64,000 nt of DNA from NCBI GenBank assembly GCA_963931435.1, contig OZ007012.1:1240001-1304000 (forward strand), given 5' to 3'. The notes under the pieces were generated by a model, which saw only the letters and a list, made by a program, of their open reading frames with translations, had not been told where the DNA came from and did not search any database. Below, piece after piece: positions 20,739-28,776 of this stretch (the stretch's first letter is position 1; every line of letters starts with the position of its first letter). Source of the DNA: Coprousia sp963931435 (GTDB lineage Bacteria; Actinomycetota; Coriobacteriia; Coriobacteriales; Coriobacteriaceae). A program made the position numbers and the translations under genes.

Positions 20739-22403
20739 CTAGCCCAGCAGGCGGAAGGCGAGGCTGCTGATGGCCTGAACGCGCGCGGGGGCCGGGTAGC
20801 CGCAGAACTCGCGGTAATAGTCGAGGGCGCGGTCCTGTCCCGGCGCGAGCCCCTCCGAATCCGCCGGGCGCAGCCCGTCCGCGCGCCGGACGAACTGCGT
20901 GGGCACCCATGCCCAGCGCGGCCGGCCGCCCGCAGCCGGCCCATCATCCACCTGCGCGTACTTCCTGCCGGTCGCCAGCTGGTCGAACATCACGTCGAGC
21001 GGGCAGCCGCGCCGCCCGTCGAACTCGGCGAGCGAGAGCAGGGTGCGCAGGGCCTCGGGGGTCTGGTCGGCGGGGCCGAACCAGTCGCTCAGCAGGTGGT
21101 AGAGGGCGAACAGCAGCGTGACCTCGGCGAGCGCGAAGCCGTGATCCACATGGACCCCGCTCCCCGTCACGCTCACCCCGCCCGTGCGGCGCAGCAGCGC
21201 GGCGGCGAACCCGGTCGCGTCCGCTCCCAGCGAGCGCGTCGGATCGAGATTCTCTCCGCCCTGCGCGGCGGCGATCCTCTCGTTGACGGCGCGCAGGAGG
21301 CCGTAGGCCGCCCTGGCGTGGAGGCGCTCCGAGCGCGAGGCGCCCGCGGGCACCACATCCGTCGCGGCAGGGGCCGCCGCGCGGCGCTCGATGGTGAAGG
21401 CGAGCGCTCCTTCGCGCGCGGTGACCGTCACGCCCGCCACGGTGTCGCGCGGCGGCAGGGCGCGCCACACGGCGCCGAACACCAGCTCGTTGAGCTGGCG
21501 GTTGATGGAGCGCGCCCCGTAGTGCTCGGCCAGCGCCCGGGAGACGATGAGATCCTCCGCGTCCGCGTCGATCGTGAAGCGCGCGCCGTCGGGCAGCATC
21601 GCGCGGTACTCCTCCTGTTTGATCGCGTGGACGATGCGGTGCAGGGCACGGGCGCCCAGCGCGGAGATGAAGTGCACCGTCGAGATGCGGCCGCCCAGCT
21701 CGCGCGGCATGCCCCACGCCTCGATGTCATCGAGCGTGATCCGGGCGCGCAGGTCCGCCTCATCCGAGGGCGCGGCGCCGGCGGGCGCGGTGAAGCCGAC
21801 GCCGCCCGCGGCGCGGCCCAGGCGCCGCGCGATGATGTCCTCGATGCCGGTGAAGGCCCCTGCGAGCACGAAGACGCACCGGTCGCAGTCGAGGGTGAAG
21901 GGACGCGAGGGGTTGTTGTCGGTCATGCCGCTGAGCCGGCCCCCTTCGAGGGGCTTGAGCAGGTCGAACTGCGCTGAGCCGCCCTGGCCGCGCGCGCCCG
22001 CGTCGAGCATCTTGTCCACCTCGTCGATGAAGACCAGCGCGTTCGAGCCGGGGTTCGCGTCGAGGAACTCGCTCACCTGGAGCCATTGCTCGCTGAACGA
22101 GTTGCCCCGCCAGCCCTCGCCCGTCATCTGCCCGCCGTCTATCTGGTGGAGGTGGAGTCCCGAGACCTCGGCGAAGGTCTTGAGCAGATGCGACTTGCCC
22201 GATGCGGTGGGCCCCACCAAGAGCGCCGAGGCGATGTCGGGCAGGCGCTGCGGGCTCACGCCCTCCTCCACCACGCGGCGCGAGCGCTCGCAGGCCGCGT
22301 CGACGAACGCGCAGAGCCAGTCGACTGCCGCATCCTGCCCGATGACGCGCTCCTTGACCTCGGACGCGACCTCTTCGAACCCCTTGTCGTTGCCGCCGTA
22401 CAC
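20739..22403 (-). CDS. ClpX-like AAA+ ATPase without zinc domain
   Basis: The 554-residue protein starts with GTG at 22403 behind AAGGGGG; the open frame further 5' runs through two tRNA genes and is not coding. It has the AAA+ core closest to ClpX: Walker A GPTASGKS (64-71), Walker B LVFIDEVDK (123-131), arginine-finger region GMPRELGGRIS (231-241) and sensor-II GARSINRQLNEL. Like ClpX it has the tripeptide VGF at 202-204, in the position of the ClpP-docking loop. It lacks the N-terminal zinc-binding domain and adds about 170 C-terminal residues I cannot assign. I infer a second unfoldase, possibly working with ClpP. It lies 27 bases after the tRNA terminator. Confidence 0.8.
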   Translation of the reverse strand: MYGGNDKGFEEVASEVKERVIGQDAAVDWLCAFVDAACERSRRVVEEGVSPQRLPDIASALLVGPTASGKSHLLKTFAEVSGLHLHQIDGGQMTGEGWRGNSFSEQWLQVSEFLDANPGSNALVFIDEVDKMLDAGARGQGGSAQFDLLKPLEGGRLSGMTDNNPSRPFTLDCDRCVFVLAGAFTGIEDIIARRLGRAAGGVGFTAPAGAAPSDEADLRARITLDDIEAWGMPRELGGRISTVHFISALGARALHRIVHAIKQEEYRAMLPDGARFTIDADAEDLIVSRALAEHYGARSINRQLNELVFGAVWRALPPRDTVAGVTVTAREGALAFTIERRAAAPAATDVVPAGASRSERLHARAAYGLLRAVNERIAAAQGGENLDPTRSLGADATGFAAALLRRTGGVSVTGSGVHVDHGFALAEVTLLFALYHLLSDWFGPADQTPEALRTLLSLAEFDGRRGCPLDVMFDQLATGRKYAQVDDGPAAGGRPRWAWVPTQFVRRADGLRPADSEGLAPGQDRALDYYREFCGYPAPARVQAISSLAFRLLG

Positions 22404-22425
22404 GAGGGCCCCCTTAGGCTCTAGC

Positions 22426-22455
22426 AAAAGACCCGGCGCCTGCGGGCACCGGGTC
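22426..22455 (-). terminator. Terminator of the tRNA-Pro/tRNA-Gly unit
   Basis: The stem GACCCGGTGCC/GGCGCCGGGTC with a four-base loop (22430-22455) is followed on the minus strand by TTTTGC. It lies between tRNA-Gly and the AAA+ gene and should make the AAA+ gene depend on read-through or its own promoter. Confidence 0.85.
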
Positions 22456-22466
22456 GTATCGCGCGA

Positions 22467-22540
22467 TGGAGCGGGCGACGGGAGTCGAACCCGCCTCATC
22501 AGCTTGGAAGGCTGAGGTTCTACCGATGAACTACGCCCGC
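22467..22540 (-). tRNA. tRNA-Gly (anticodon UCC)
   Basis: A 74-base cloverleaf with acceptor GCGGGCG/CGCCCGC, anticodon loop CTTCCAA giving TCC, T-loop TTCGACT and encoded CCA. It reads GGA codons. It is transcribed just after tRNA-Pro. Confidence 0.96.
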
Positions 22541-22545
22541 ATCTA

Positions 22546-22622
22546 TGGTCGGGACGACAGGATTTGAACCTGCGACATCCTGCTCCCAAAGCAGGCGCGC
22601 TACCAAGCTGCGCCACGTCCCG
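22546..22622 (-). tRNA. tRNA-Pro (anticodon UGG)
   Basis: A 77-base cloverleaf with acceptor CGGGACG/CGTCCCG, anticodon stem CCTGC/GCAGG around TTTGGGA giving TGG, T-loop TTCAAAT and encoded CCA. It is separated from tRNA-Gly by five bases, so they are one transcript. Confidence 0.96.
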
Positions 22623-22706
22623 ACGTCCGTAGACGGAAGTATACGTTGAATCGCGGCGAGGGGCAACCGGCACGGGGAACTTGCGCAGACCCTCCACCGC
22701 GCGGGG

Positions 22707-23771
22707 CTATCCGGTCGCGGGCGCGCATCTGAAGCCGCGGCGCACGGTGATGATCTCCGCCGCGATGGAGATCGCGATCTCGGCGGGCGTCTCGTCGCCC
22801 AGGGGGATGCCGACGGGCATGCGCAGGCGGGCGATGTCCTCCTCGGAGAGGCCCCTCTCGGCGAGCCGTCCACGGATGAACGCCGCCTTCTTCGCGCTGC
22901 CCAGGCACCCCACGAAGCGCGCCCGCGCGGCGAGCGCCTGGCGGACGACCGCGAGATCCGAGCCGTGTTGCGGGGTGCACGACACCACGTAGTCGCGCGG
23001 GGTGATGCCCACGCGCGCGGAGAGCTCGGCGAAGGGGGCGCAGACCACCTCCGCAGCGGCGGGGACGAGCTCGGCGCGGGCGAGCCCGGGGCGCTCGTCG
23101 AAGACCAGCACATCGAAGCCGATGCCCGCGAGCACCGGCGCGAGCGCGGCACCGACATGTCCCGCCCCGCAGATGATCGCACGGCCCTCCGGCGCGCAAG
23201 GCAGGATGAAGGCGTCACCGGCGCGGTGCGGCTCCTCGCAGGCGAGGATCTTCTCCTCGAGGCCAGGGGTGACGAGGCCCTCGGCCCCCAGGGCCCCGGT
23301 GAGGGCATGGGCGCGCAGCGGGGCCGCGGCGCCGGTGGCGGGCGCCTCCTCGATGAGGAGCACCGCCTCGGGGGCGCTCGCGACGAGGCGCACCGCGAGC
23401 CAGCTCCGCCCGCGCTCCGCACGCGAGCGCTCGAGCGCCTCCCAGGCCCCGCGCCCCGCCGGGCCGAGATGGAGGTAGCAGACCGTCGCGTCGCCGCCGC
23501 AGATCATGCCCGTATCGCTGCCCGCGCCGTCCATGGTGTAGGAGCGCACCGCCGAGGCCCGCTCCGCGCGCAGGGCGGATGCCTCCTTGAGGACGAGGCG
23601 CTCCAGCGCGCCGCCGCCCACGGTCCCCGCCGCGGACCCCTCCCCCGCGAGCACCAGGCACGCCCCGGGCTTGCGGGGCGCCGATCCGCGCGTGCCCACC
23701 AGGAGGCAGAGCTCGGCGTCCCCGCCCGCCCGCAGCGCCCGCGCGACCGCCTCGACCACGCTGCCGTCCAT
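22707..23771 (-). CDS. XdhC/CoxI-family molybdenum hydroxylase maturation protein
   Basis: XdhC-type proteins bind the molybdenum cofactor, promote its modification by sulfur or selenium, and insert it into the hydroxylase. The 354 residues carry the N-terminal XdhC/CoxI motifs VGTRGSAPRKPGACLV, GTVGGGALE and MICGGDATV, and a C-terminal Rossmann domain (AIICGAGHVGAALAPVL, SCTPQHGSDL, GCLGSAKKAAFI, PVGIPLGDETPAEIA). The gene starts three bases after yqeB ends, so the two form an operon. Company of yqeB, yqeC and mocA points to the selenium-dependent class of hydroxylases. Confidence 0.92.
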   Translation of the reverse strand: MDGSVVEAVARALRAGGDAELCLLVGTRGSAPRKPGACLVLAGEGSAAGTVGGGALERLVLKEASALRAERASAVRSYTMDGAGSDTGMICGGDATVCYLHLGPAGRGAWEALERSRAERGRSWLAVRLVASAPEAVLLIEEAPATGAAAPLRAHALTGALGAEGLVTPGLEEKILACEEPHRAGDAFILPCAPEGRAIICGAGHVGAALAPVLAGIGFDVLVFDERPGLARAELVPAAAEVVCAPFAELSARVGITPRDYVVSCTPQHGSDLAVVRQALAARARFVGCLGSAKKAAFIRGRLAERGLSEEDIARLRMPVGIPLGDETPAEIAISIAAEIITVRRGFRCAPATG

Positions 23772-23774
23772 CGC

Positions 23775-24593
23775 CTACGCCCCTTCCGCCACGCGGCCCG
23801 CGCCCGAAAGCGCCCCGGTGAGCGCGAGCACGGCCTCCAGCACGCCGCCGCCCACGGCGCGCGCCTTGTCCGATATGGTGAAGCAGTGCGCGCGCACGCC
23901 GCGCGGATCGATGTCGCCCGCCTTCATGCCCCGCTTGACCGGCACGCCGTCGGCGAGCAGCCCGCGCAGCACGCCGTCGATGGTGCAGACCACCGACTCG
24001 CCCGCCACGTAGGCGGCCACATCTCCGGCGCGCACCGCGTCGCCGATCTCGAGCACCGGCTCGAAGGCGCCCGCGGCTGGGGCGCGCAGCACGCGGTCGG
24101 CGCCGTGTCCCGCGATGAGGCCGGGCACGCCCGTGTCGGGGGCGGCCGAGCCCGAAAGGATCACGCGGCCCAGGTCATGGCCGCGCTGGGTCTCCACCAC
24201 CGCGTGGCAGTCGACGCCCGCCGTGAAACCGGGCCCCACGCCGACGACGGCGGGCGCCATGTCGATGCTCGTGCCGAGGTTGCGCTTGGCGATGATCGCG
24301 TCCACCACCGCGTCGGGGTTGAGCGCGCGCACGCAGCGCGCCGAGGGATCGACGAGGACGGCGACGGCTCCCGCGCGTGCGATGGAGCGCGCCCGGGCGG
24401 CGTCCGGGGCGAGGACCGCGCGCACGCCCTCGACCTCGGTCTCGCCCCGGCGGACCGCCTCGGAGAAGGCAACGGTGCGCCGCACCGTGGTGGGCTGGGC
24501 GATGTCGCACGCGACCACCTCGAAACCGCTGCGCACGAGGCGCACGGCAACACCCGTCGCCAGATCGCCCGCACCGCGCATGACCACCAACAT
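23775..24593 (-). CDS. yqeB: YqeB, selenium-dependent molybdenum hydroxylase accessory protein
   Basis: YqeB proteins co-occur with selD and yedF in genomes with selenium-dependent molybdenum hydroxylases; the biochemical role is not established. The 272-residue protein shows the family N-terminus MRGAGDLATGVAVRL and the conserved KRNLGTSIDMAPAVVGVGPG and later GVPGLIAGHGADRVLRAP. The start ATG 24593 lies seven bases after AAGGAGG. It leads a two-gene operon with the XdhC-type gene and is divergent from yqeC, with 91 bases between. Confidence 0.93.
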   Translation of the reverse strand: MLVVMRGAGDLATGVAVRLVRSGFEVVACDIAQPTTVRRTVAFSEAVRRGETEVEGVRAVLAPDAARARSIARAGAVAVLVDPSARCVRALNPDAVVDAIIAKRNLGTSIDMAPAVVGVGPGFTAGVDCHAVVETQRGHDLGRVILSGSAAPDTGVPGLIAGHGADRVLRAPAAGAFEPVLEIGDAVRAGDVAAYVAGESVVCTIDGVLRGLLADGVPVKRGMKAGDIDPRGVRAHCFTISDKARAVGGGVLEAVLALTGALSGAGRVAEGA

Positions 24594-24684
24594 GGACGCG
24601 CCTCCTTGGTCCCGCCTCCGCTATCGTACAATCAGCTTACCCCAAACGCCGCGCCGCGGCGCCCCGCGAACGATTGGCCCGCCC

Positions 24685-25599
24685 ATGATCGAAGAACCCC
24701 CTCGCGCGACCCTCCTCGAGGCGCTGGGCGTCACGCCCGGCCTGACCGCCGTTGCGGGCAGCGGCGGCAAGTCGTCCCTCGTCGCCGCGCTCGCCGGCGA
24801 GCTCGCGGCATCCGGCGCACTCGACCGGGCGCCGGCAGGCGGGCGGGACCGGACGCCGGGCACCGCGGCGAGGGGCCCGCGGGAAGGGCGGGACGGAGCG
24901 CCCCCAAGCGGCTGCGCGCCCACCGTCATCGTCGCCACCTCCACGCACATGCGCCCCGCCCCCGGCATGCCCCTCTACACGAGCGCCGACGAGCGCGCGC
25001 TCGCGCGGCTGCTGGAGGCGCATGGGGGCGTCTGCTGCGGCACGCCCGCCGGAGCCGGCAAGATCTCCGCGCCCGCGCTCGGCTTCGACGAGCTCGTGCG
25101 GTGCGCGGGCCACGTGCTGGTGGAGGCGGACGGATCGCGCGGGCTGCCGCTCAAGGCGCACGCCGCGCACGAGCCCGTCGTCCCGCGCCGCACCGCGCTC
25201 GCCGTCATCGTGGTGGGAGCCGCCGGCTTCGGGAAGCCCATCGCCGAGGCGGTCCATCGACCCGAGCTGTTCTGCGCGCTCGCCGGCGCCGCGCCGCAGG
25301 ACGCGGCGGAACCCGAGGCCGTCGCACGCGTGCTCGCCGCCGAGATCGGCGCCGGATGCTTCGGGCCCGGCCGCGGCTGCGCAGTGGAGGGCGCGCCGCC
25401 GCGGGAAACCGCGCCGGCGGACGCCGCCACGAGGCGTCTCGCCATCTTGGTGAACCAAGCGGATACCGAGGGGAGGCGCGGGCAGGCGGAGCGGTTCCTC
25501 GAGGCCCTCGCCACCCACACGCCCCGCCTCGCCGGCACCGCGAGGACGGTCGTCGCGAGCCTCGGGCACGGAATCATCTGGAGCACGGGAACCCTGTGA
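24685..25599 (+). CDS. yqeC: YqeC, putative selenium-dependent hydroxylase accessory protein
   Basis: The 304-residue protein is one of the few plus-strand genes of the island, divergent from yqeB. It has a P-loop-like GSGGKSSLVAAL near residue 30, VIVATSTHMRPA, then VLVEADGSRGLPLKAH, the YqeC signature. Between the P-loop and VIVATSTHM lies a Gly/Arg/Pro-rich insertion of about 35 residues that looks unstructured and is not part of the usual core. The start is ATG 24685; an upstream extension of the frame overlaps yqeB and is a shadow. Its exact chemistry is unknown, and family context ties it to labile selenium cofactor delivery. Confidence 0.9.
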   Translation: MIEEPPRATLLEALGVTPGLTAVAGSGGKSSLVAALAGELAASGALDRAPAGGRDRTPGTAARGPREGRDGAPPSGCAPTVIVATSTHMRPAPGMPLYTSADERALARLLEAHGGVCCGTPAGAGKISAPALGFDELVRCAGHVLVEADGSRGLPLKAHAAHEPVVPRRTALAVIVVGAAGFGKPIAEAVHRPELFCALAGAAPQDAAEPEAVARVLAAEIGAGCFGPGRGCAVEGAPPRETAPADAATRRLAILVNQADTEGRRGQAERFLEALATHTPRLAGTARTVVASLGHGIIWSTGTL

Positions 25600-25653
25600 C
25601 GGACGCGCCGCGCGGCCCGATTCCGCGCGAGACCGGTCGGGGCCGCAGCGTCC

Positions 25654-27024
25654 TCAGCGCTTCACGTACCGGCCGGACATGGCGCCGGTGGGCTCGCCGT
25701 CGCAGGCGGCCAGGACGCCGTTCACATAGACCAGGTGCGCCCGCCCGTGCGCCTCAAAGCCCTCGTAAGGGGTGTAGTCCACCGCCTGGTGCTGCGTCGC
25801 GGCGCGTATGGTCCACCGCGCGGCGGGGTCCCACACGCACACGTCGGCGTCCGCGCCCGCCTCGAGCCGCCCCTTGGCGGGCCACATCCCGAAGACGCGG
25901 GCGGGGTTCTCGCTCATGAGCCGGCACAGGTCCTCGGGGCCCAGCGCCCCCTCGAACGTCGTGGCGATGAGCGCCGGCCGATGCTCCAGGCCCGGGACGC
26001 CGTTGGGGATGCGCGTGAAGTCGCCCCGGCCGCGGTCCTTCTGGCCGTGCAGGTTGAACGAGCAGTGGTCGGTGGCGATGGTGTCCACCTCACCGGAGAG
26101 GACCGCGCTGCGCAGGGCGCGCACGTCGGCGGGCTTGCGCAGGGGCGGACTCATCACGTACTTGGCGCCCGCGAAGCCGTCCTCCCCCGCCTCGAGGTAG
26201 CGCGTGTCATCGAGGAGCAGGTACTGCGGGCAGGTCTCGACGAAGATGCCGCGCTGCCCGCGCGAGCGCGCCGCGCGCACCGCCTCGAGCCCCAGCGCGC
26301 TGGAGAGGTGCACGACGTTGACCCGGGCGTCCCCCGCCAGATGCGCGAGGTAGAGCAGCCGCGACACGGCATCGGCCTCCGCCTCGGCCGGGCGCGAGAG
26401 CGCGTGCCCCTCCGGTCCCGTGATGCCGCGCGCGAGCATGCGCCGCTGCAGGGCGTCCACAAGGTCGCCGTTCTCGCAGTGCACGCACAGGATCGCGTCG
26501 AGCTCGCGCAGGGCCTCCAGCATCTCGAGCGTCTCGGAGTCGCTGAGGCGCAGGTGGTCGTAGGCCAGGTAGGTCTTGAAGGAGCGCACGCCCTCCGCGC
26601 GCATGGCGGCGAGGTCGGCGCGGGTGCGCTCGTTCCACTCGGTGACGGCCATGTGGAAGGCGTAGTTGGCCGTGCAGGAGCCGTCGGCCCGCCGGTGCCA
26701 CTCGGCGAGGGCGTCGGGCAGCATGACGCCGCGATCGGCCGTCGCGTAGTCGACGACGGTGGTGGTGCCGCCGCAGGCCGCGGCCCGCGTGCCGGTCTCG
26801 AAGCTGTCGGCCGTCCAGTCCATACCGGTCCAGCACTGCAGGTGCGTGTGGGCGTCGATGAACCCGGGGAAGACCCACATGCCCGAGACGTCGCGCACCT
26901 CGTCGCCCGACGCGGGCTCGATACCCTCGGGCGCAACGCGGGCGATCGCGCGCCCGTCGATCGCGACGTCGGCACGGATGACGCCCTCGGGCGTCACGGC
27001 GAGGCCCCCTGCCAAGATGATCAT
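25654..27024 (-). CDS. hydA: Dihydropyrimidinase/hydantoinase-type amidohydrolase
   Basis: This 456-residue cyclic-amide hydrolase has the urease-superfamily metal ligands: GFIDAHTHLQ (about 54-63), the carboxylated-lysine segment SFKTYLAYDH, the His in CVHCENGD, NVVHLSSALG, and the Asp in ATDHCSFN. Such enzymes open hydantoin, dihydropyrimidine or allantoin rings. In the purine clusters of gut bacteria the homologue is hyuA/ygeZ, likely acting on a ring-opened purine product. It is the last gene of ygeX-ygeY-ygeW-arcC-mocA-hydA, 12 bases after mocA, and converges on yqeC. The natural substrate cannot be told from sequence. Confidence 0.9.
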   Translation of the reverse strand: MIILAGGLAVTPEGVIRADVAIDGRAIARVAPEGIEPASGDEVRDVSGMWVFPGFIDAHTHLQCWTGMDWTADSFETGTRAAACGGTTTVVDYATADRGVMLPDALAEWHRRADGSCTANYAFHMAVTEWNERTRADLAAMRAEGVRSFKTYLAYDHLRLSDSETLEMLEALRELDAILCVHCENGDLVDALQRRMLARGITGPEGHALSRPAEAEADAVSRLLYLAHLAGDARVNVVHLSSALGLEAVRAARSRGQRGIFVETCPQYLLLDDTRYLEAGEDGFAGAKYVMSPPLRKPADVRALRSAVLSGEVDTIATDHCSFNLHGQKDRGRGDFTRIPNGVPGLEHRPALIATTFEGALGPEDLCRLMSENPARVFGMWPAKGRLEAGADADVCVWDPAARWTIRAATQHQAVDYTPYEGFEAHGRAHLVYVNGVLAACDGEPTGAMSGRYVKR

Positions 27025-27036
27025 GCCTGCCTCCTC

Positions 27037-27609
27037 TCAGCGGTCCCGCCCCAGCTGCGCGCGCACGCGCCTGAGGTCATCCCGCGTGTCGATATCGAAG
27101 AGCTCGCGGGCGGCGCGCGCCTCCACGAGCGCCACCTCCTCGCCCGCGAGCGCCGAGCGGCCGCCATCGGATCCCTGAAGCGCCATGAGCGCTGGGAAGA
27201 GCCGGCGCGGGAAGAGGACCGGGGCGGCGAGGACCCCGCCGAAGGCGAGGCACGCCGGGCGGTCGGGATCGGAGCGGAACGCCTCCGCGAGCGCCTCCAG
27301 GCTCTCGGGGCGGACGAACGGCTGGTCGCCCGAGAGGAACGCACACGCCTCCCAGCGCCCGGCCCCGAAGGCGAGGCCGGCGCGCACCGAGTCGGAGCGC
27401 TCGGCGCCGGCGGGCGCCACGCAGGCGACGCCCCTTTCGCGCGCGACGTCCGCGACGTCGGGCCAGCGCGTCACCACCACGCGCTCGAAGGAGGCGGGAA
27501 CGGCGTCGATCACGCGCTCGACCACCACGGCGTCGCCGAGCGATGCCAGGAGCTTGTTGGCGCCGAACCGCCTGCCGGCGCCCGCCGCCATGATCACGCA
27601 CCCGATCAC
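27037..27609 (-). CDS. mocA: Molybdenum cofactor cytidylyltransferase
   Basis: MocA links CMP to molybdopterin to give the cytosine dinucleotide form used by bacterial xanthine dehydrogenase-family enzymes. The 190-residue protein (GTG start at 27609 after GAGGAGG) has the nucleotidyltransferase signature MAAGAGRRFGANKLL, AFLSGDQPFV for the metal-binding Asp, and a C-terminal LFDIDTRDDLRR. An apparent upstream extension with glycines is ignored. It sits between arcC and hydA in the catabolic operon, so cofactor maturation is co-expressed with purine use. Confidence 0.9.
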   Translation of the reverse strand: MIGCVIMAAGAGRRFGANKLLASLGDAVVVERVIDAVPASFERVVVTRWPDVADVARERGVACVAPAGAERSDSVRAGLAFGAGRWEACAFLSGDQPFVRPESLEALAEAFRSDPDRPACLAFGGVLAAPVLFPRRLFPALMALQGSDGGRSALAGEEVALVEARAARELFDIDTRDDLRRVRAQLGRDR

Positions 27610-27658
27610 GCCGCCTCCTCTCCCCGGGCCTCCTTCCACTATACCCCGGGGCCACGGA

Positions 27659-28600
27659 TCACGGCACGATGCGCGTCCCCGTGGCGCCGGCGATGCCGTC
27701 GCGCGCCTTCTCGAGCAGGGTGATGAGCGCCTCGCGCCCCTCCCCCGACTCGACGAACGCGACGCAGGCCTCGACCTTGGGCTTCATCGAGCCCTCGCCG
27801 AACTCGCCGGCGCGGGCGAGCTCGCGCGCCTCGGCGGCGGGGAGCTCGTCGAGCCAGCGCTCGCGATCGGTCCCGAACCCCACGGCGACCTTCTCCACCG
27901 CGGTCAGGATGATGAGCGTGTCGGCGCCGAGCTGCTCGGCGAGCTTCTCGGCGGCGAAGTCCTTGTCGATGACCGCCGCGGCGCCCTTGAGGTGGAACCC
28001 CTCGGTCGGCACGACCGGGATGCCGCCGCCCCCGCAGGCGATGACCACGTGGCCGGTCTCGAACAGCGCGCGGATGGTGTCGATCTCCACGATGGCGCCG
28101 GGTCGGGGGCTCGCGACCACGCGCCGGTAGCCGCGCGCGGGATCGAAGACGAAGTCGTAGGCGCGCTCGCGGCGCAGCGCCTCGGCCTCCTCCTCGGTCA
28201 TGTAGGAGCCGATGGGCTTGGTGGGGCGCTCGAAGGCCGGATCGGCCGGGTCGACCTCGACCTGCGTGAGCACGGTCGCCACGCCCTTGTCGATCCCGCG
28301 GCGCAGCATCTCCTCACGTAGGGCGTTCTGCAGATCGTAGCCGATGTAGCCCTGGCTCATGGCGCCGCAAACCGAGAGCGGGCAGGGGATGTAGCGCTCG
28401 GGATCCGAGCGCGTGAGCTCGGTCATGGCGTTGGCGATCATCCCCACCTGGGGCCCGTTGCCATGAACGACCACCACCTCCTTGCCCTCCTCGATGAGGT
28501 CCACGATGGCGCGCGCCGTGTTCTGCACGGCGACCATCTGCTCGGGCAGGTTCGAACCCAGGGCGTTGCCGCCGAGGGCGATGACGATGCATTGCGACAT
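27659..28600 (-). CDS. arcC: Carbamate kinase
   Basis: Carbamate kinase makes ATP from carbamoyl phosphate and ADP, leaving carbamate that decays to ammonia and CO2. The 313 residues hold IALGGNALG, VVHGNGPQVGMI, SPRPGAIVEIDTI and ACGGGGIPVV, all typical. The start is ATG 28600 with GGAGGGAG upstream. It lies 176 bases after ygeW and 49 before mocA. Beside a YgeW-type carbamoyltransferase it would take the carbamoyl phosphate released by phosphorolysis and be an energy-yielding step of purine breakdown. Confidence 0.95.
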   Translation of the reverse strand: MSQCIVIALGGNALGSNLPEQMVAVQNTARAIVDLIEEGKEVVVVHGNGPQVGMIANAMTELTRSDPERYIPCPLSVCGAMSQGYIGYDLQNALREEMLRRGIDKGVATVLTQVEVDPADPAFERPTKPIGSYMTEEEAEALRRERAYDFVFDPARGYRRVVASPRPGAIVEIDTIRALFETGHVVIACGGGGIPVVPTEGFHLKGAAAVIDKDFAAEKLAEQLGADTLIILTAVEKVAVGFGTDRERWLDELPAAEARELARAGEFGEGSMKPKVEACVAFVESGEGREALITLLEKARDGIAGATGTRIVP

Positions 28601-28776
28601 GGGTGCTCCCTCCTGGGACCGAGCGGCCCCTTGAGAAACGAATGCCCGGGAAGATGCGCTTGTCGCGCACCCACCCGGGCGAAGCGGGACGATATGGTCG
28701 CGTTTGAGAGAGGGCTGCCCGGGACGGCGGGCGCGGCGGCGCCCCGAAGGCCCGGGCCGTGCGGCCCCGATCTCCT

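Noticed and set aside
22404..22697. N-terminal extension of the AAA+ protein through the tRNA genes
   Set aside because: The extended frame translates two tRNAs and a terminator; a GTG with a ribosome-binding site starts after them.
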